NCBI GenBank assembly: GCA_963796915.1
Contig: CAWCNI010000004.1
Coordinates: 2,728,001 to 2,792,000, forward strand
Reading direction: 5' to 3'
Origin: JAENWD01 sp963796915
GTDB taxonomy: Bacteria; Acidobacteriota; Vicinamibacteria; Vicinamibacterales; JAENWD01
DNA: 64,000 nucleotides
In this document: one piece after another, positions 41,815 to 50,889 of the stretch
Numbering within the stretch: the first letter of the stretch is position 1
How the letters are laid out: every line of letters starts with the position of its first letter
The notes under the pieces: generated by a model
What the model saw: only the letters and a program-made list of their open reading frames with translations
What the model was told of the DNA's origin: nothing
Database searches by the model: none
Made by a program: the position numbers and the translations under genes

Positions 41815-44499
41815 ATGGACGTCGCCGCCCCGCGCGATTCCCGCCGCACGCCTTCCGGATGGCGCCTCCTGTCAGGCATCGGCCTGCTGCTCGCCGCCGC
41901 GCTCGCGCTCGCGACGTTGTACCTCTACGCGCCGTCGGCGAACATCCCGGCCAGCGTCATGGTGTGGGGCGCGCCCTTCGCGATCGCCCTGGTCGCGGGC
42001 GCGACGGCGCTGCTCTGGCGGCGCCAGTACGCCGGATCGCTCGCGCGGTCGGAGGCGCACCTCGGCGTCGTCCTGGAGCACGCCAGCGATCCGATTCTGT
42101 TCACCGCCGTGGACGGCACGATCCTCGATGCCAACGCCCGCGCCTACGAGTTCTACCGCTACCCTCCCGGGACACTGGCCGGGGCCCGGGTCGGGACCAA
42201 TCTCGAGGTGCCCGACGAGACCGGCGGCCAGCTGCGCCACCGGTCGCCGGCGCCGCGCGCCGCGAACCTGCTCTACGAGACACGTCACAAGCGCCGCGAC
42301 GGGACCATCGTGCCGGTCGAGGTGCACGTCAGCCGCTTCGACCTGCAGGGCGAGCCGCGCCTCATCGCTGTCGTCCGCGATCTGAGCGAACGCCTGGCGA
42401 CGCGCAGGCGCGAGGAGCGCGTCAACCAGATGCTGCGCGTGCGCGCGCGCATCAACCAGCAACTGTCGAGTGGCGACTCGCCGGGCGAGATGTTCGAAGA
42501 AGCCTGCCGGACGGCGACGGAAGGCCCTGGCGTGCGGCTCGCGTGGGTGGGCTTCACCGACGCTGACGGCTCACTGCAGGTGGCGGCGCGCGCGGGCGAA
42601 GCCTCCGCCTACATGGACGAGATCGCCATCCGCTGGAAGGACGGGCCGCTGGCGGACGGACCGGGCGGCCGGGCAATCCGCGAGCGGCGGACCGTGGCCG
42701 GCGTGATCGAAGACCCGATGTTCGAGCCCTGGCGCGAGGCGGCCATCCGCTGGGGGATTCGCACCGCCACGGCCGTGCCGATTCTGAAGGGCGACGAGGT
42801 CGTCGGCGTGCTGTCGGTGTACGGCTCCGAACCGGAGTCCTTCGACGCCGAGGGCGTGCGACTGCTGGAAGGTGTCGCGAGCGATCTCGGCTTCGCGCTG
42901 CAGACCATCGACGACCGCGCGGCACGGCGCGAGCACGGGCGCGCGCTCCTCGCGAGCGAGGCGCGGTTCCGCGCGATCTTCGATCAGTCGCCGATCGGCA
43001 TCGCGCTTGGCCGGCTCGACGGCCGCATCGACCGGATGAACCCCGCCCTCGAGCGCATGCTCGGCTACACCGAGGCGGAGATGCGGCAGCTTTCGTTTCG
43101 CGAGATCACGCCGGCCTCCGATCTCGAGCGCGAGGAGCCCCTGTTCGCGCGGCTCGGCACCGGCGAAATCGAGTCGTACTCGCTCGAGAAGCGCTACATC
43201 CGGAAGGACGGACGGGTTGTCTGGGGTGAGCTGACAGTCACCGTCGTGCGCGACGCGTCGGGGCAATCGGCCTTTGGCCTGGCGCTGGTCCGCGACATCA
43301 CCGAGCGCAAGATGCTGCAGGAGCAGCTCCTGCAGTCCCAGAAGATGGAGGGCATCGGCAGGCTCGCGGGCGGCATCGCGCACGACTTCAACAACCTGCT
43401 GACGGCAATCCTGGGTTATGGCGAAGTGCTGGCGACGGAGCTTCCCGCCGCGCACCCCGGCCAGGCGTTTGTCGCCGAGATTCAGAAGGCCGGCATGCGG
43501 GCCGCGTCGCTCACGTCGCAGCTGCTGGCGTTCGCCCGCCGGCAGGTGGTCGCGCCCCGCGTCCTCGATCTCAACGACGTCGTCGCCGATGCCGAGCGGC
43601 TCCTCCGGCGGCTGATCGGCGATCACGTGCAGATCGTGACGGCGCGCGCCACCAACCTGTGGGCCATCGAGGCCGATCCCAATCAGCTCCAGCAGATCCT
43701 CGTCAACATGGTGGTCAACGCGCGCGATGCCCTGCCCCTCGGCGGCGTGATTCGCGTGACCACCGACAACGTCACACTCGACGCGGGCGACCCGCGGCTG
43801 GCGGGCCAGGAGGCCCCGGCGGACTACGTCTGCCTGACCGTCGCAGACAACGGCACCGGGATGAGCCCGGACGTGCAGGCGCACATCTTCGAGCCGTTCT
43901 TCACCACCAAGGAACAGGGCAAAGGCACCGGCCTCGGCCTCGCCACCTGCCACGGCATCGTCACCCAGAATGGCGGCTTCATCCGGGTGGCCAGCCAGCT
44001 CGGACAGGGCACTACGTTCGCGATCTTCCTGCCGCGCGCGAGCCGCGTCCTCCACGCACAGCCGCCGGTGGTGTCGCCGCCGGCGGATTCCGGCCGCGGC
44101 GAGGTCGTGCTGGTGGCGGAAGGCGAGCAGGCGGTGCGGACACTTGCGGTGCGCAGCCTTGCCGCCCGCGGATACGAGGTCCTCGCGGCCGCGGACGGCG
44201 AAAGCGCCGTCGCCTTGATGGCCGCCAACCCAGGGCGCATCGACATCCTGGTGAGTGATGCCGCCCTGGCCCGCGTCGGTGAGACGACGCTGACTGCGCA
44301 TTTCATCAGGGAGTATCCCGGAATGCCGGTGCTCCTCCTGTCTGGCACCGCCGACGGCGACTCATCGACGACGCCGGCATTCAACTACCTGCTCAAGCCG
44401 TTTGGCGCCGACGCGATCGCGCGGCGCGTCCGACGAATTCTTGACGACACTGCGGCCGCGGCGCCGTTGACCGGCACGGTACCGGAGGGCGCGGAGTAG
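41815..44499 (+). CDS. PAS/GAF hybrid sensor histidine kinase with receiver-like tail
   Basis: An 894-aa membrane sensor. Two helices (about residues 20-65) are followed by a PAS domain, a GAF domain (about 200-370) and a second PAS domain. The kinase core has the H-box GGIAHDFNNLLTAI (His523), then N-box VNMVVNARDA, G1 DNGTGMSP and G2 GKGTGLGLAT. The tail resembles a response receiver: the phospho-acceptor could be the Asp of ILVSDAAL and the Lys of LLKPFGA is present, but the acidic pair reads AEGEQ, so it is partly degenerate. The ATG at 41815 lacks a clear ribosome-binding site. No cognate regulator is adjacent. Confidence 0.88.
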   Translation: MDVAAPRDSRRTPSGWRLLSGIGLLLAAALALATLYLYAPSANIPASVMVWGAPFAIALVAGATALLWRRQYAGSLARSEAHLGVVLEHASDPILFTAVDGTILDANARAYEFYRYPPGTLAGARVGTNLEVPDETGGQLRHRSPAPRAANLLYETRHKRRDGTIVPVEVHVSRFDLQGEPRLIAVVRDLSERLATRRREERVNQMLRVRARINQQLSSGDSPGEMFEEACRTATEGPGVRLAWVGFTDADGSLQVAARAGEASAYMDEIAIRWKDGPLADGPGGRAIRERRTVAGVIEDPMFEPWREAAIRWGIRTATAVPILKGDEVVGVLSVYGSEPESFDAEGVRLLEGVASDLGFALQTIDDRAARREHGRALLASEARFRAIFDQSPIGIALGRLDGRIDRMNPALERMLGYTEAEMRQLSFREITPASDLEREEPLFARLGTGEIESYSLEKRYIRKDGRVVWGELTVTVVRDASGQSAFGLALVRDITERKMLQEQLLQSQKMEGIGRLAGGIAHDFNNLLTAILGYGEVLATELPAAHPGQAFVAEIQKAGMRAASLTSQLLAFARRQVVAPRVLDLNDVVADAERLLRRLIGDHVQIVTARATNLWAIEADPNQLQQILVNMVVNARDALPLGGVIRVTTDNVTLDAGDPRLAGQEAPADYVCLTVADNGTGMSPDVQAHIFEPFFTTKEQGKGTGLGLATCHGIVTQNGGFIRVASQLGQGTTFAIFLPRASRVLHAQPPVVSPPADSGRGEVVLVAEGEQAVRTLAVRSLAARGYEVLAAADGESAVALMAANPGRIDILVSDAALARVGETTLTAHFIREYPGMPVLLLSGTADGDSSTTPAFNYLLKPFGADAIARRVRRILDDTAAAAPLTGTVPEGAE

Positions 44500-44542
44500 G
44501 TCGAGTGGGCCCGATGGTATGCTGGCGGGGATTTCGCGACGG

Positions 44543-44851
44543 ATGATGACAGACAACGACGCCCCGAAAAGCGCGTACGAGCTGGCGATGGAGCGGCTGC
44601 GGAAGAAGGATGCCGATGCGGGCGTCACGTCCGGGCCGGTCAGCGACGAGCAGAAGGCCGAGATCGCCGAGGTGCGGCGCGTGGCGGAAGCCCGCGTGGC
44701 CGAGTTGACGATCATGCACCAGTCGAAGACCGCCGGCATTCTCGATCCGGCCGTGCGCGAGGTATTGGATCAAGAGCTGCGGCACGACGTGCAGCGCATC
44801 AACGAGCAACGTGACCGGCAGGTCGCCGCGATCAGGGAACGGCGCTCGTGA
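44543..44851 (+). CDS. Small conserved hypothetical protein, coiled-coil
   Basis: A 102-aa charged helical protein with SAYELAMERLRKKDADAG, then VSDEQKAEIAEVRRVAEARV and heptad-like spacing that suggests a coiled coil. There is no signal peptide or known domain. The start at 44543 (MMTDNDAPKSAYE) follows GGGGAT; an upstream in-frame ATG at 44519 is possible. Its stop overlaps the GTG of the PEGA gene (GTGA), so the two are coupled. I do not recognise a function. Confidence 0.65.
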   Translation: MMTDNDAPKSAYELAMERLRKKDADAGVTSGPVSDEQKAEIAEVRRVAEARVAELTIMHQSKTAGILDPAVREVLDQELRHDVQRINEQRDRQVAAIRERRS

Positions 44852-45639
44852 TCGAGCAGGAGCCGCCGCCGGGCGACTCTGGCGGCCGCCTCCGCGTCGT
44901 GGTCGCGCTCGCCGTGGTTCTGGCGCTCGGCGCGTTTGTCGCCTGGTGGCTCAAGCCTCCCGTGTCACCAGGGACGGCACTGCCACCGCGTGCGTCCGCG
45001 CCGGCCGCACCGGTGCCGTCAGCCGCACCGGCACCCGCGCCTTCAGAGACGCCTGAAACGAAGCCGGCACGGCGGGCGCCGAAAGCAGCGCCAGCGCCTG
45101 AGAGCCCGCCGGAAACGGCCACGCCCGCAGCGCCTGCCGCCACGACGCTGCGAGTGACGAGCGACGTGGACGGGGCTTTCGTGTTCGTGGACAGGCAGTT
45201 CGCCGGGCGCACACCGTTCGCGACCACGAGTGTCGCTCCCGGCAGCCACGAGGTGCGGGTATCTGCCGAAGGCTACGACGGCGTGTCGCAGCATGTCGAT
45301 CTGGCCGAAGGCGCGTCGAGCGACGTGAACCTGTCACTCAAGACAGTGCGGCTGCACGCGGCGGTCAGCGTCGTGCACAAGCACGCGATGGGCTCGTGCG
45401 AAGGCAGGCTCACCGCCGACCCGAAGGGATTGCACTACGAGACGACGAACCGGGAGGATGCGTTCACGATTGCGTTCCCCGACCTCGAGACCTTCTCGCT
45501 GGACTACCAGCAGAAGCTGCTGCGCGTGAAGAAGCGGAACGGCAGGACGTGGAACTTCACCACGCGCGCGGAGAACGCCGACTCGATGCTCGTCTTTCAG
45601 CGCGACGTGGACAAGGCCCGGGTCCGCCTGGCCCACTGA
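44848..45639 (+). CDS. PEGA-domain membrane-anchored protein
   Basis: A 263-aa protein with one N-terminal helix (VVVALAVVLALGAFVAWWL), a Pro/Ala-rich linker of about 55 residues, a PEGA domain (LRVTSDVDGAFVFVDRQFAG, then TPFATTSVAPGSHEV) and a C-terminal beta-rich region (LTADPKGLHYETTNREDAFT). PEGA domains are linked to surface-layer or envelope proteins, here probably facing the periplasm. GTG start, coupled to the small coiled-coil gene. It converges with glgA across 9 nt. Confidence 0.75.
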   Translation: MIEQEPPPGDSGGRLRVVVALAVVLALGAFVAWWLKPPVSPGTALPPRASAPAAPVPSAAPAPAPSETPETKPARRAPKAAPAPESPPETATPAAPAATTLRVTSDVDGAFVFVDRQFAGRTPFATTSVAPGSHEVRVSAEGYDGVSQHVDLAEGASSDVNLSLKTVRLHAAVSVVHKHAMGSCEGRLTADPKGLHYETTNREDAFTIAFPDLETFSLDYQQKLLRVKKRNGRTWNFTTRAENADSMLVFQRDVDKARVRLAH

Positions 45640-45648
45640 CACCGCACG

Positions 45649-47094
45649 TCACCAGCCCCGGACGCGTGCGGCGGCCCACTCGAACAGCCGCTCGTAGCCG
45701 CGCGCCGACTGGGCCCACGAAAAATCTGCCGCCATCGCCCGTGCCACCAGCGCGTGCCAGGCATCGCCGCCGGAGCGGCAGCTCTCGACGCCACGGCGGA
45801 GGGCGTCCCAGAACGCGTCGGCAGTGTAGGGCGCGAATGTGAAGCCGGTCTGTCCGTCGTGCACGGTGTCGGCAAGGCCGCCGGTCGCCCGGACCACCGG
45901 CACGGCGCCGTAGCGCATCGCGATCATCTGTCCGAGCCCGCACGGCTCGAATCTCGACGGCATCAGGAACAGATCCGAACCGCCATAGATCAGCGGCGCC
46001 AGCTCGCTGTCGTAGCGAAGCACCGCCGCCATCTTGTGGCGGTGGTAGCCGGCCAGCTGGCCGAACATCCCTTCGAACTCCGCGGCGCCCGATCCCAGGA
46101 CGACGAACTGCGCCTCGCCGGCGGCGCTGTTGAGCAGCAGGTGGATCACGTGGCCCGTGATGTCGAGGCCCTTCTGGGCGTCGAGCCGCGTCACCATCGA
46201 CACCAGCGGCACATCGGAGGCAGGCAGCCCAAGCCGCGCCTGAAGCGCGCGCTTGCTCGCGCCCTTCCGCTCGATCGAGGACGCGTCGTAGGTCGCTGGC
46301 AGGTGCCGGTCCGTCGACGGGTCCCAGATGTCGTAGTCGAGGCCGTTGAGGATGCCATGCACGTCGAAATGGCGGTAGCGCAGCAGACCGTCGAGCCGCT
46401 CGCCGAACTCCGGCGTCAGGATCTCGCTCGCGTAAGTCGGGCTGACGGTGTTCACCATCGTCGCCTGGAGAATCCCGCGGGCCAGCAGATTCGCCTCGTT
46501 CGTGCCTTCCTCGACGAGCGGCGGCGCGTCGATGCCGAGGAAATCCAACACCTGACGCTGGGTGCGCCCCTGGTGCATCAGGTTGTGAATGGTGAGCACC
46601 GTGGGCATCGCGCGGTAGCGTTGGTCGAGGCGGCCGGCAGTCGCCAGCCACGCAATCGCGGGCGCGGCGTGCCAGTCGTGGGCGTGCACGACGTCGGGCC
46701 GCCATCCGCGCGCCGCCACCTGCAGGTCGAGTGCAGCGCGGCTGAAAAACGCAAACCGGTAGCCGTCGTCGCCGTAGCCGTAGAGCGCCGGGCGGTCGAA
46801 CAGGTTGCGCTCGGCGATGAAGTCGATCGGCACGTCCGACCCGGGCAGCGTCGCGTGGAGCACGCCGGCATCGATCAGACTGCCGCCAGCGGGCACGCGC
46901 AGGTGTTCCGGGCTGACCGTGATGCCCATCTGGCCCGACAACGCCGCCGCTTCGATCGACGGGTACGCGGGCATGACGACGCGGACATCGTGCCCAAGCG
47001 CCGCGAGCGCCTTCGGCAGCGAGCCGGTGACGTCGGCGAGGCCGCCGGTCTTGGCGAAGGGCGCGACCTCGGACGCGATGAGCAGGATTCGCAT
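45649..47094 (-). CDS. glgA: Glycogen/starch synthase (ADP-glucose)
   Basis: A 481-aa GT5 glycosyltransferase that extends alpha-1,4-glucan from ADP-glucose. The N-terminal KTGGLADVTGSLPKALAALG carries the ADP-glucose-binding KTGGL motif. VVHAHDWHAA, TIHNLMHQG and the C-terminal SRFEPCGLGQMIAMRYG (catalytic Glu) complete the family. Length is normal. It sits 17 nt downstream of the membrane-protein gene on the same strand, probably one operon. No other glycogen genes are nearby, though otsA/otsB lie 6 kb away. Confidence 0.94.
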   Translation of the reverse strand: MRILLIASEVAPFAKTGGLADVTGSLPKALAALGHDVRVVMPAYPSIEAAALSGQMGITVSPEHLRVPAGGSLIDAGVLHATLPGSDVPIDFIAERNLFDRPALYGYGDDGYRFAFFSRAALDLQVAARGWRPDVVHAHDWHAAPAIAWLATAGRLDQRYRAMPTVLTIHNLMHQGRTQRQVLDFLGIDAPPLVEEGTNEANLLARGILQATMVNTVSPTYASEILTPEFGERLDGLLRYRHFDVHGILNGLDYDIWDPSTDRHLPATYDASSIERKGASKRALQARLGLPASDVPLVSMVTRLDAQKGLDITGHVIHLLLNSAAGEAQFVVLGSGAAEFEGMFGQLAGYHRHKMAAVLRYDSELAPLIYGGSDLFLMPSRFEPCGLGQMIAMRYGAVPVVRATGGLADTVHDGQTGFTFAPYTADAFWDALRRGVESCRSGGDAWHALVARAMAADFSWAQSARGYERLFEWAAARVRGW

Positions 47095-47111
47095 GGCAAC
47101 CGGCCGTCCGC

Positions 47112-48137
47112 TCAGGTTGTCGGCGTCGCCGGCTGACGCTGGACGCCCACGGCAATCAGCAGGTAGATGACAGCGGCGATGACGACCTGGCCAATCACGT
47201 CCACGCGGGTGGTCGGCACTTTCAGGTTGGTCTGGCCGCGCAGAAATGCCTGCAGTCCCATCAGGAAATACACGGTGACGGTGCCTGTGGCGATGGCCAG
47301 ACGATGCACGCCGCCCCAGCCATGACGCCGCGACCAGCCGAAGAACAACACGGCGGCGATCAGCTCGCAGGCGACCATGCCGCCGACGCCGGCCGCCGGG
47401 AAGATATTGTTGCCGCGCGTCCACTGCTGGATCAGCGCGAAGGCGCCAGCCAGGGCGAAACTGGTCACGGCCACGAGCCAGGGCGGCGGCGCGGAATCCC
47501 CGGTCGGCATATCGCGCTCGCTGGGCTTGACGACAAACGCGCAGACGACGACCACAAGAGCGATGACGGCGGCGCTGATCAACTGCATCGGGCTGGCGCG
47601 GAACGCCGTGTCCTTCAGGCTGAACGTCATGACGGCAGTGCCGCCGAGCAGGAACAGCACTGTCGTCAACACCAGCCCGGGCAGGCGAAGCCACGGCGTG
47701 CGGCCGATCCGCCCCGCGAGCCCTTCCGCGATGAGGATCGGCGTGGCAAGACTCCAGACCACGTGGATCGAGAGCACGAAGATCGTCCAGTTGAGCGACG
47801 TGCCCAGCACGGGCACGTAACCGTAGTCGAGCAACCGCTGGTGCACGTAGTCGGGATTGAACAGCGACTGCGTCAGGAACGCCTCTTCGAGCACGGCGTA
47901 GGCGATGGCAAGCAGGAGGATCGTCGGCCAGCCGCGGCCGGCGCGCCTGGCGATCTCTCGAATCAGCAGCGCGCCGCCGCCGTAGAGCGGCCCCAGCGCC
48001 ACCAGCGGCGCGAGCATGCGTATCGTCAGATCGCCAAGCAGGTACTCCGCGACGATGGGCGCCAGGAAGAAGAGCGCCAAGGCTGGAGCGAGGCGCGTTG
48101 GCAAGCGTGGCGAGTCCGGCATCCGAGGGGAAGTCAT
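47112..48137 (-). CDS. Polytopic membrane protein of unknown function
   Basis: A 341-aa protein with nine or ten hydrophobic segments and no domain I recognise. Notable segments are YGGGALLIREIARRAGRGW, AYAVLEEAFLTQSLFNPDYV (with two Glu in a helix) and FVVKPSERDMPTGD. The EE pair recalls CPBP-type proteases, but the full motif set is absent. The ATG at 48137 is preceded by TATACT 9 nt upstream. It is probably co-transcribed with glgA and divergent from the transglycosylase gene. Confidence 0.6.
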   Translation of the reverse strand: MTSPRMPDSPRLPTRLAPALALFFLAPIVAEYLLGDLTIRMLAPLVALGPLYGGGALLIREIARRAGRGWPTILLLAIAYAVLEEAFLTQSLFNPDYVHQRLLDYGYVPVLGTSLNWTIFVLSIHVVWSLATPILIAEGLAGRIGRTPWLRLPGLVLTTVLFLLGGTAVMTFSLKDTAFRASPMQLISAAVIALVVVVCAFVVKPSERDMPTGDSAPPPWLVAVTSFALAGAFALIQQWTRGNNIFPAAGVGGMVACELIAAVLFFGWSRRHGWGGVHRLAIATGTVTVYFLMGLQAFLRGQTNLKVPTTRVDVIGQVVIAAVIYLLIAVGVQRQPATPTT

Positions 48138-48146
48138 CCGGCCGGG

Positions 48147-48152
48147 AGTATA
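48147..48152 (-). promoter_or_regulatory. -10 box TATACT of the membrane-protein/glgA unit
   Basis: A reverse-strand TATACT ends 9 nt before the ATG with no Shine-Dalgarno, another leaderless-type start. Confidence 0.45.
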
Positions 48153-48214
48153 GCGCGCAGCGGCGTGCGTTCGGTGCGCTGCCCTCGTGCGCCCGGCGGC
48201 CGGCTCCGCCCTGT

Positions 48215-48220
48215 TACAAT
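48215..48220 (+). promoter_or_regulatory. -10 box TACAAT of the transglycosylase gene
   Basis: TACAAT ends 8 nt before the ATG at 48229. The divergent partner's box lies only about 65 bp away, so the two promoters may compete or be regulated together. Confidence 0.45.
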
Positions 48221-48228
48221 CACCCCGG

Positions 48229-49338
48229 ATGTCACGCCAGGCAGGCCGCGCAGCCCGTGCGGCCACGAGGTTGTCAGCGTCGATCGCCGCGCTCGTGTTC
48301 GTCGCTCTGGCCGCTGCCCCGGCCGCCGCCCAGCAGCCCGATCAGCCCACGCCCCCAACGAACACTCCGGCCTCGAGCACGCCCGCGCCAGCGCCGCCGT
48401 TCGACCGTGCGCGCTTCGATGAGTTTCTCGCCGGCCTCCGCACCGAGGCGCTCGGTCGCGGCATCAGCGCCGACACTGTCGCCCGCGCGCTGACCAACGT
48501 CGACCCCGTGCCACAGGTGCTGGAGCGCGACCGCCAGCAGGCCGAGTTCACGCTCGACCTGGCGGAATACCTCAAGCGCCGGCTGACAGCCGCGACGGTG
48601 AAGACCGCGCGCAAAAGTCTGCACGCCAACCGGGCGCTCACGGCACGCATCGCGAAAACGTACGGCGTCGATCCGCGGACGCAGATCGCGGTCTGGGGCC
48701 TCGAGTCGAATTTCGGCAAGTTCAGTGGCGTCCGGCCGAGCGTCCCGACGCTGGCGACGCTGGCCTTCGACGACCGGCGACCCGGCCTGTTTCGCGGAGA
48801 GCTCTTCGACGCGCTCACCATCGTCGATCAGGGCGACGTGCCGCTCGAGCAGCTTCGGGGATCGTGGGCCGGCGCGCTCGGCCAGGCGCAGTTCCTGCCC
48901 TCGAGCTACCTGTCGTGGGCCGTGGACTTCGACGGCGACAAGCGGCGCGACATCTGGAGCTCGCTGCCCGACGTGTTCGCGTCGATTGCGAACTATCTGC
49001 ACGGCCATGGCTGGAAAGCCGGCGTGGCGTGGGGCTACCGGGTGATTGTCCCTGCCGCGCCGTCGACGGCGCTTCTGGCAGTGCCCCTCCGCACGAGCGG
49101 CTGCCGTGCCGTTCGCGAGCTGTCGGAGCCGCGGACGCTGAAGCAGTGGCGAGCGCTCGGACTGGCGGCAGCCAAAGGGACCACGCTGCCATCGAGCCAG
49201 CTGAAGGCGTCCCTGCTTCGCATCGACGACCGCAACTGGCTGGTCACCGAAAACTACGAGGCAATCCTCGCCTACAACTGCGCGCACACTTACGCGCTGA
49301 GCGTCGTCAGCCTGGCCGATCGCCTGGCGCATCCCTAG
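48229..49338 (+). CDS. Lytic murein transglycosylase, MltB-like
   Basis: A 369-aa secreted cell-wall enzyme that cleaves MurNAc-GlcNAc bonds with 1,6-anhydro ring formation. A signal peptide (residues 10-35) is followed by a Pro/Thr-rich linker. The domain has AVWGLESNFGKFSGVRP, in which the Glu is the expected catalytic residue, then GSWAGALGQAQFLPSSYL and VDFDGDKRRDIW, typical of the family. The C-terminal NYEAILAYNCAHTYALSV also fits MltB. It lacks a lipobox, so it is probably soluble in the periplasm. Confidence 0.9.
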   Translation: MSRQAGRAARAATRLSASIAALVFVALAAAPAAAQQPDQPTPPTNTPASSTPAPAPPFDRARFDEFLAGLRTEALGRGISADTVARALTNVDPVPQVLERDRQQAEFTLDLAEYLKRRLTAATVKTARKSLHANRALTARIAKTYGVDPRTQIAVWGLESNFGKFSGVRPSVPTLATLAFDDRRPGLFRGELFDALTIVDQGDVPLEQLRGSWAGALGQAQFLPSSYLSWAVDFDGDKRRDIWSSLPDVFASIANYLHGHGWKAGVAWGYRVIVPAAPSTALLAVPLRTSGCRAVRELSEPRTLKQWRALGLAAAKGTTLPSSQLKASLLRIDDRNWLVTENYEAILAYNCAHTYALSVVSLADRLAHP

Positions 49339-49353
49339 GACCGCACCCACACT

Positions 49354-50691
49354 ATGCGTTCGCTCGCCGCGCTCCTGCTGCTCGCCCAGACCGTCCTCGT
49401 CGCGTCGGGGCCGCCCTCCACTCACGCCGTCGACAAGATTTCGGCGGAGTCCGACTTCCATTCGATCTTCAACGGCCAGGACCTGACCGGCTGGTACGGC
49501 AGGCAACACGTCGACCCGAGAAGCCTTTCAGGGCTGACACCGGTCGCGCAGGCGCTGGCGCGCGCGAAGGATCGCCCCTCCTTCGAGACGCACTGGAAAG
49601 TCTCGAGCGGGGCGCTGGTCAACGACGGCGAGGGACCGCTCGCGACGACCACCGAGGAGTTCGGCGACGTCGAACTGCGTCTCGAGTACAAGCTCACGGC
49701 CAAGGCCGATGGCGGGATCTACCTGCGGGGCAATCCCCAGGTGCAGTTGTGGGACACGACAGAAGCGGGCGGCCGCTGGAGCGTCGGCGCGCAATTTGGA
49801 TCGGGCGGCCTCTGGAACAACACGCAGGGCTCGCCCGGCAAGGACCCGCTCGTCAAGGCCGACAAGCCGATCGGCGAGTGGAACAAGGTCCGGGTCGTCC
49901 AGATCGGCGAGCGCACCTGGGTCTGGCTGAACGGCCAGGTCGTCGTCGATGGCGCCCGGATGGAGAACTACTGGGATCACGGGCAGCCGCTGCCGCGGAT
50001 GGGCGCGATTCAGCTCCAGAGCCAGGGCGGGCCGATCACCTGGAGGAATATCGAAGCGCGGACGATCGGCGCCAGCGAGGCCAACAAGTGGCTCGGCGCG
50101 CGCGACGCGACAGGCTTTGTCTCGGTCTTCAACGGCAAGAACTGGAAGGGCTGGAGCGGCCCGCTCGACAACTACGTCATCGACGACGAAACCATCGCCT
50201 GCCGGCCGAACAAGGGCGGCACCATCTTCACGACACAGGAGTACACCGACTTCGCGGCGCGCCTGGAGATCCGGCTGCCGCCGGCCGGCAACAACGGCCT
50301 GGCGATCCGCTACCCCGGCGAAGGCGACACGGCCTACGTCGGCATGTGCGAAATCCAGACGCTCGACAACGACGCGCCTGATTACGCCAGGCTCGATCCG
50401 CGCCAGTTCCACGGCTCGATCTACGGCATGGTGGCAGCTGCCCGGGGCTACCTGCGTCCGGTCGGTCAGTGGAACTTCGAGGAGGTCGTCGTCAAGGGCT
50501 CGCAAATCGACGTCGAGTTGAACGGCACCCGCATCCTCGACGCCGACGTGGCGAAAGTCACCGAGTTCATGGACGGCAAGACGCATCCCGGCAAGGACCG
50601 GACGTCAGGCCATTTCGGATTTGCCGGCCACAACGATCCCGTCGCCTACCGGAACATCAGGATTCGGGAGTTGAAGAATGGGGACAAGTGA
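49354..50691 (+). CDS. Secreted protein with two DUF1080 (3-keto-disaccharide hydrolase-like) domains
   Basis: A 445-aa exported protein (signal peptide MRSLAALLLLAQTVLVASG). It has two DUF1080 concanavalin-like folds: FHSIFNGQDLTGWYG at about 36-50 through TWRNIEARTI, then FVSVFNGKNWKGWSG at about 255-270 through AYRNIRIREL. Similar domains are common in Planctomycetes and Acidobacteria and are linked to sugar binding or hydrolysis of keto-disaccharides. It begins 15 nt after the transglycosylase stop. It is followed by a GAAGAAT array and a repeat doublet. Confidence 0.88.
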   Translation: MRSLAALLLLAQTVLVASGPPSTHAVDKISAESDFHSIFNGQDLTGWYGRQHVDPRSLSGLTPVAQALARAKDRPSFETHWKVSSGALVNDGEGPLATTTEEFGDVELRLEYKLTAKADGGIYLRGNPQVQLWDTTEAGGRWSVGAQFGSGGLWNNTQGSPGKDPLVKADKPIGEWNKVRVVQIGERTWVWLNGQVVVDGARMENYWDHGQPLPRMGAIQLQSQGGPITWRNIEARTIGASEANKWLGARDATGFVSVFNGKNWKGWSGPLDNYVIDDETIACRPNKGGTIFTTQEYTDFAARLEIRLPPAGNNGLAIRYPGEGDTAYVGMCEIQTLDNDAPDYARLDPRQFHGSIYGMVAAARGYLRPVGQWNFEEVVVKGSQIDVELNGTRILDADVAKVTEFMDGKTHPGKDRTSGHFGFAGHNDPVAYRNIRIRELKNGDK

Positions 50692-50742
50692 AGAATGCAG
50701 AATGGAAAATGAAGAATGAAGAATGAAGAATGAAGAATGAAA
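50691..50742. repeat. GAAGAAT heptamer array
   Basis: Six or seven A-rich units, mostly GAAGAAT with GGAAAAT variants, immediately after the DUF1080 stop. The same motif follows otsB at 56494. Confidence 0.75.
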
Positions 50743-50745
50743 GAC

Positions 50746-50868
50746 CGTAGGGCCGATCTTTAGATCGGCCATCACCGCAGCGCCGACCTTCCGCCTTCTG
50801 CCGTCTCGGCGCATCTAAAGATGCGCCCTACCGACACTCGCCGTAGCCTTGGCGGAGGCGGTTAGACC
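50746..50868. repeat. REPIN-like doublet with partial 55-bp core
   Basis: GTAGGGCCGATCTTTAGATC with GGCC at one end and GGCGCATCTAAAGATGCGCCC with TACC at the other bracket about 90 bp. CGCCGTAGCCTTGGCGGAGG from the core follows. Together they fill the convergent gap with the M28 peptidase gene. Confidence 0.75.
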
Positions 50869-50889
50869 GGCCGAGATCAGAGCTGCCGA

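Noticed and set aside
47112..48137. CPBP-type intramembrane protease
   Set aside because: A single EE pair is present but the other conserved motifs are not, so it is left as an unknown membrane protein.
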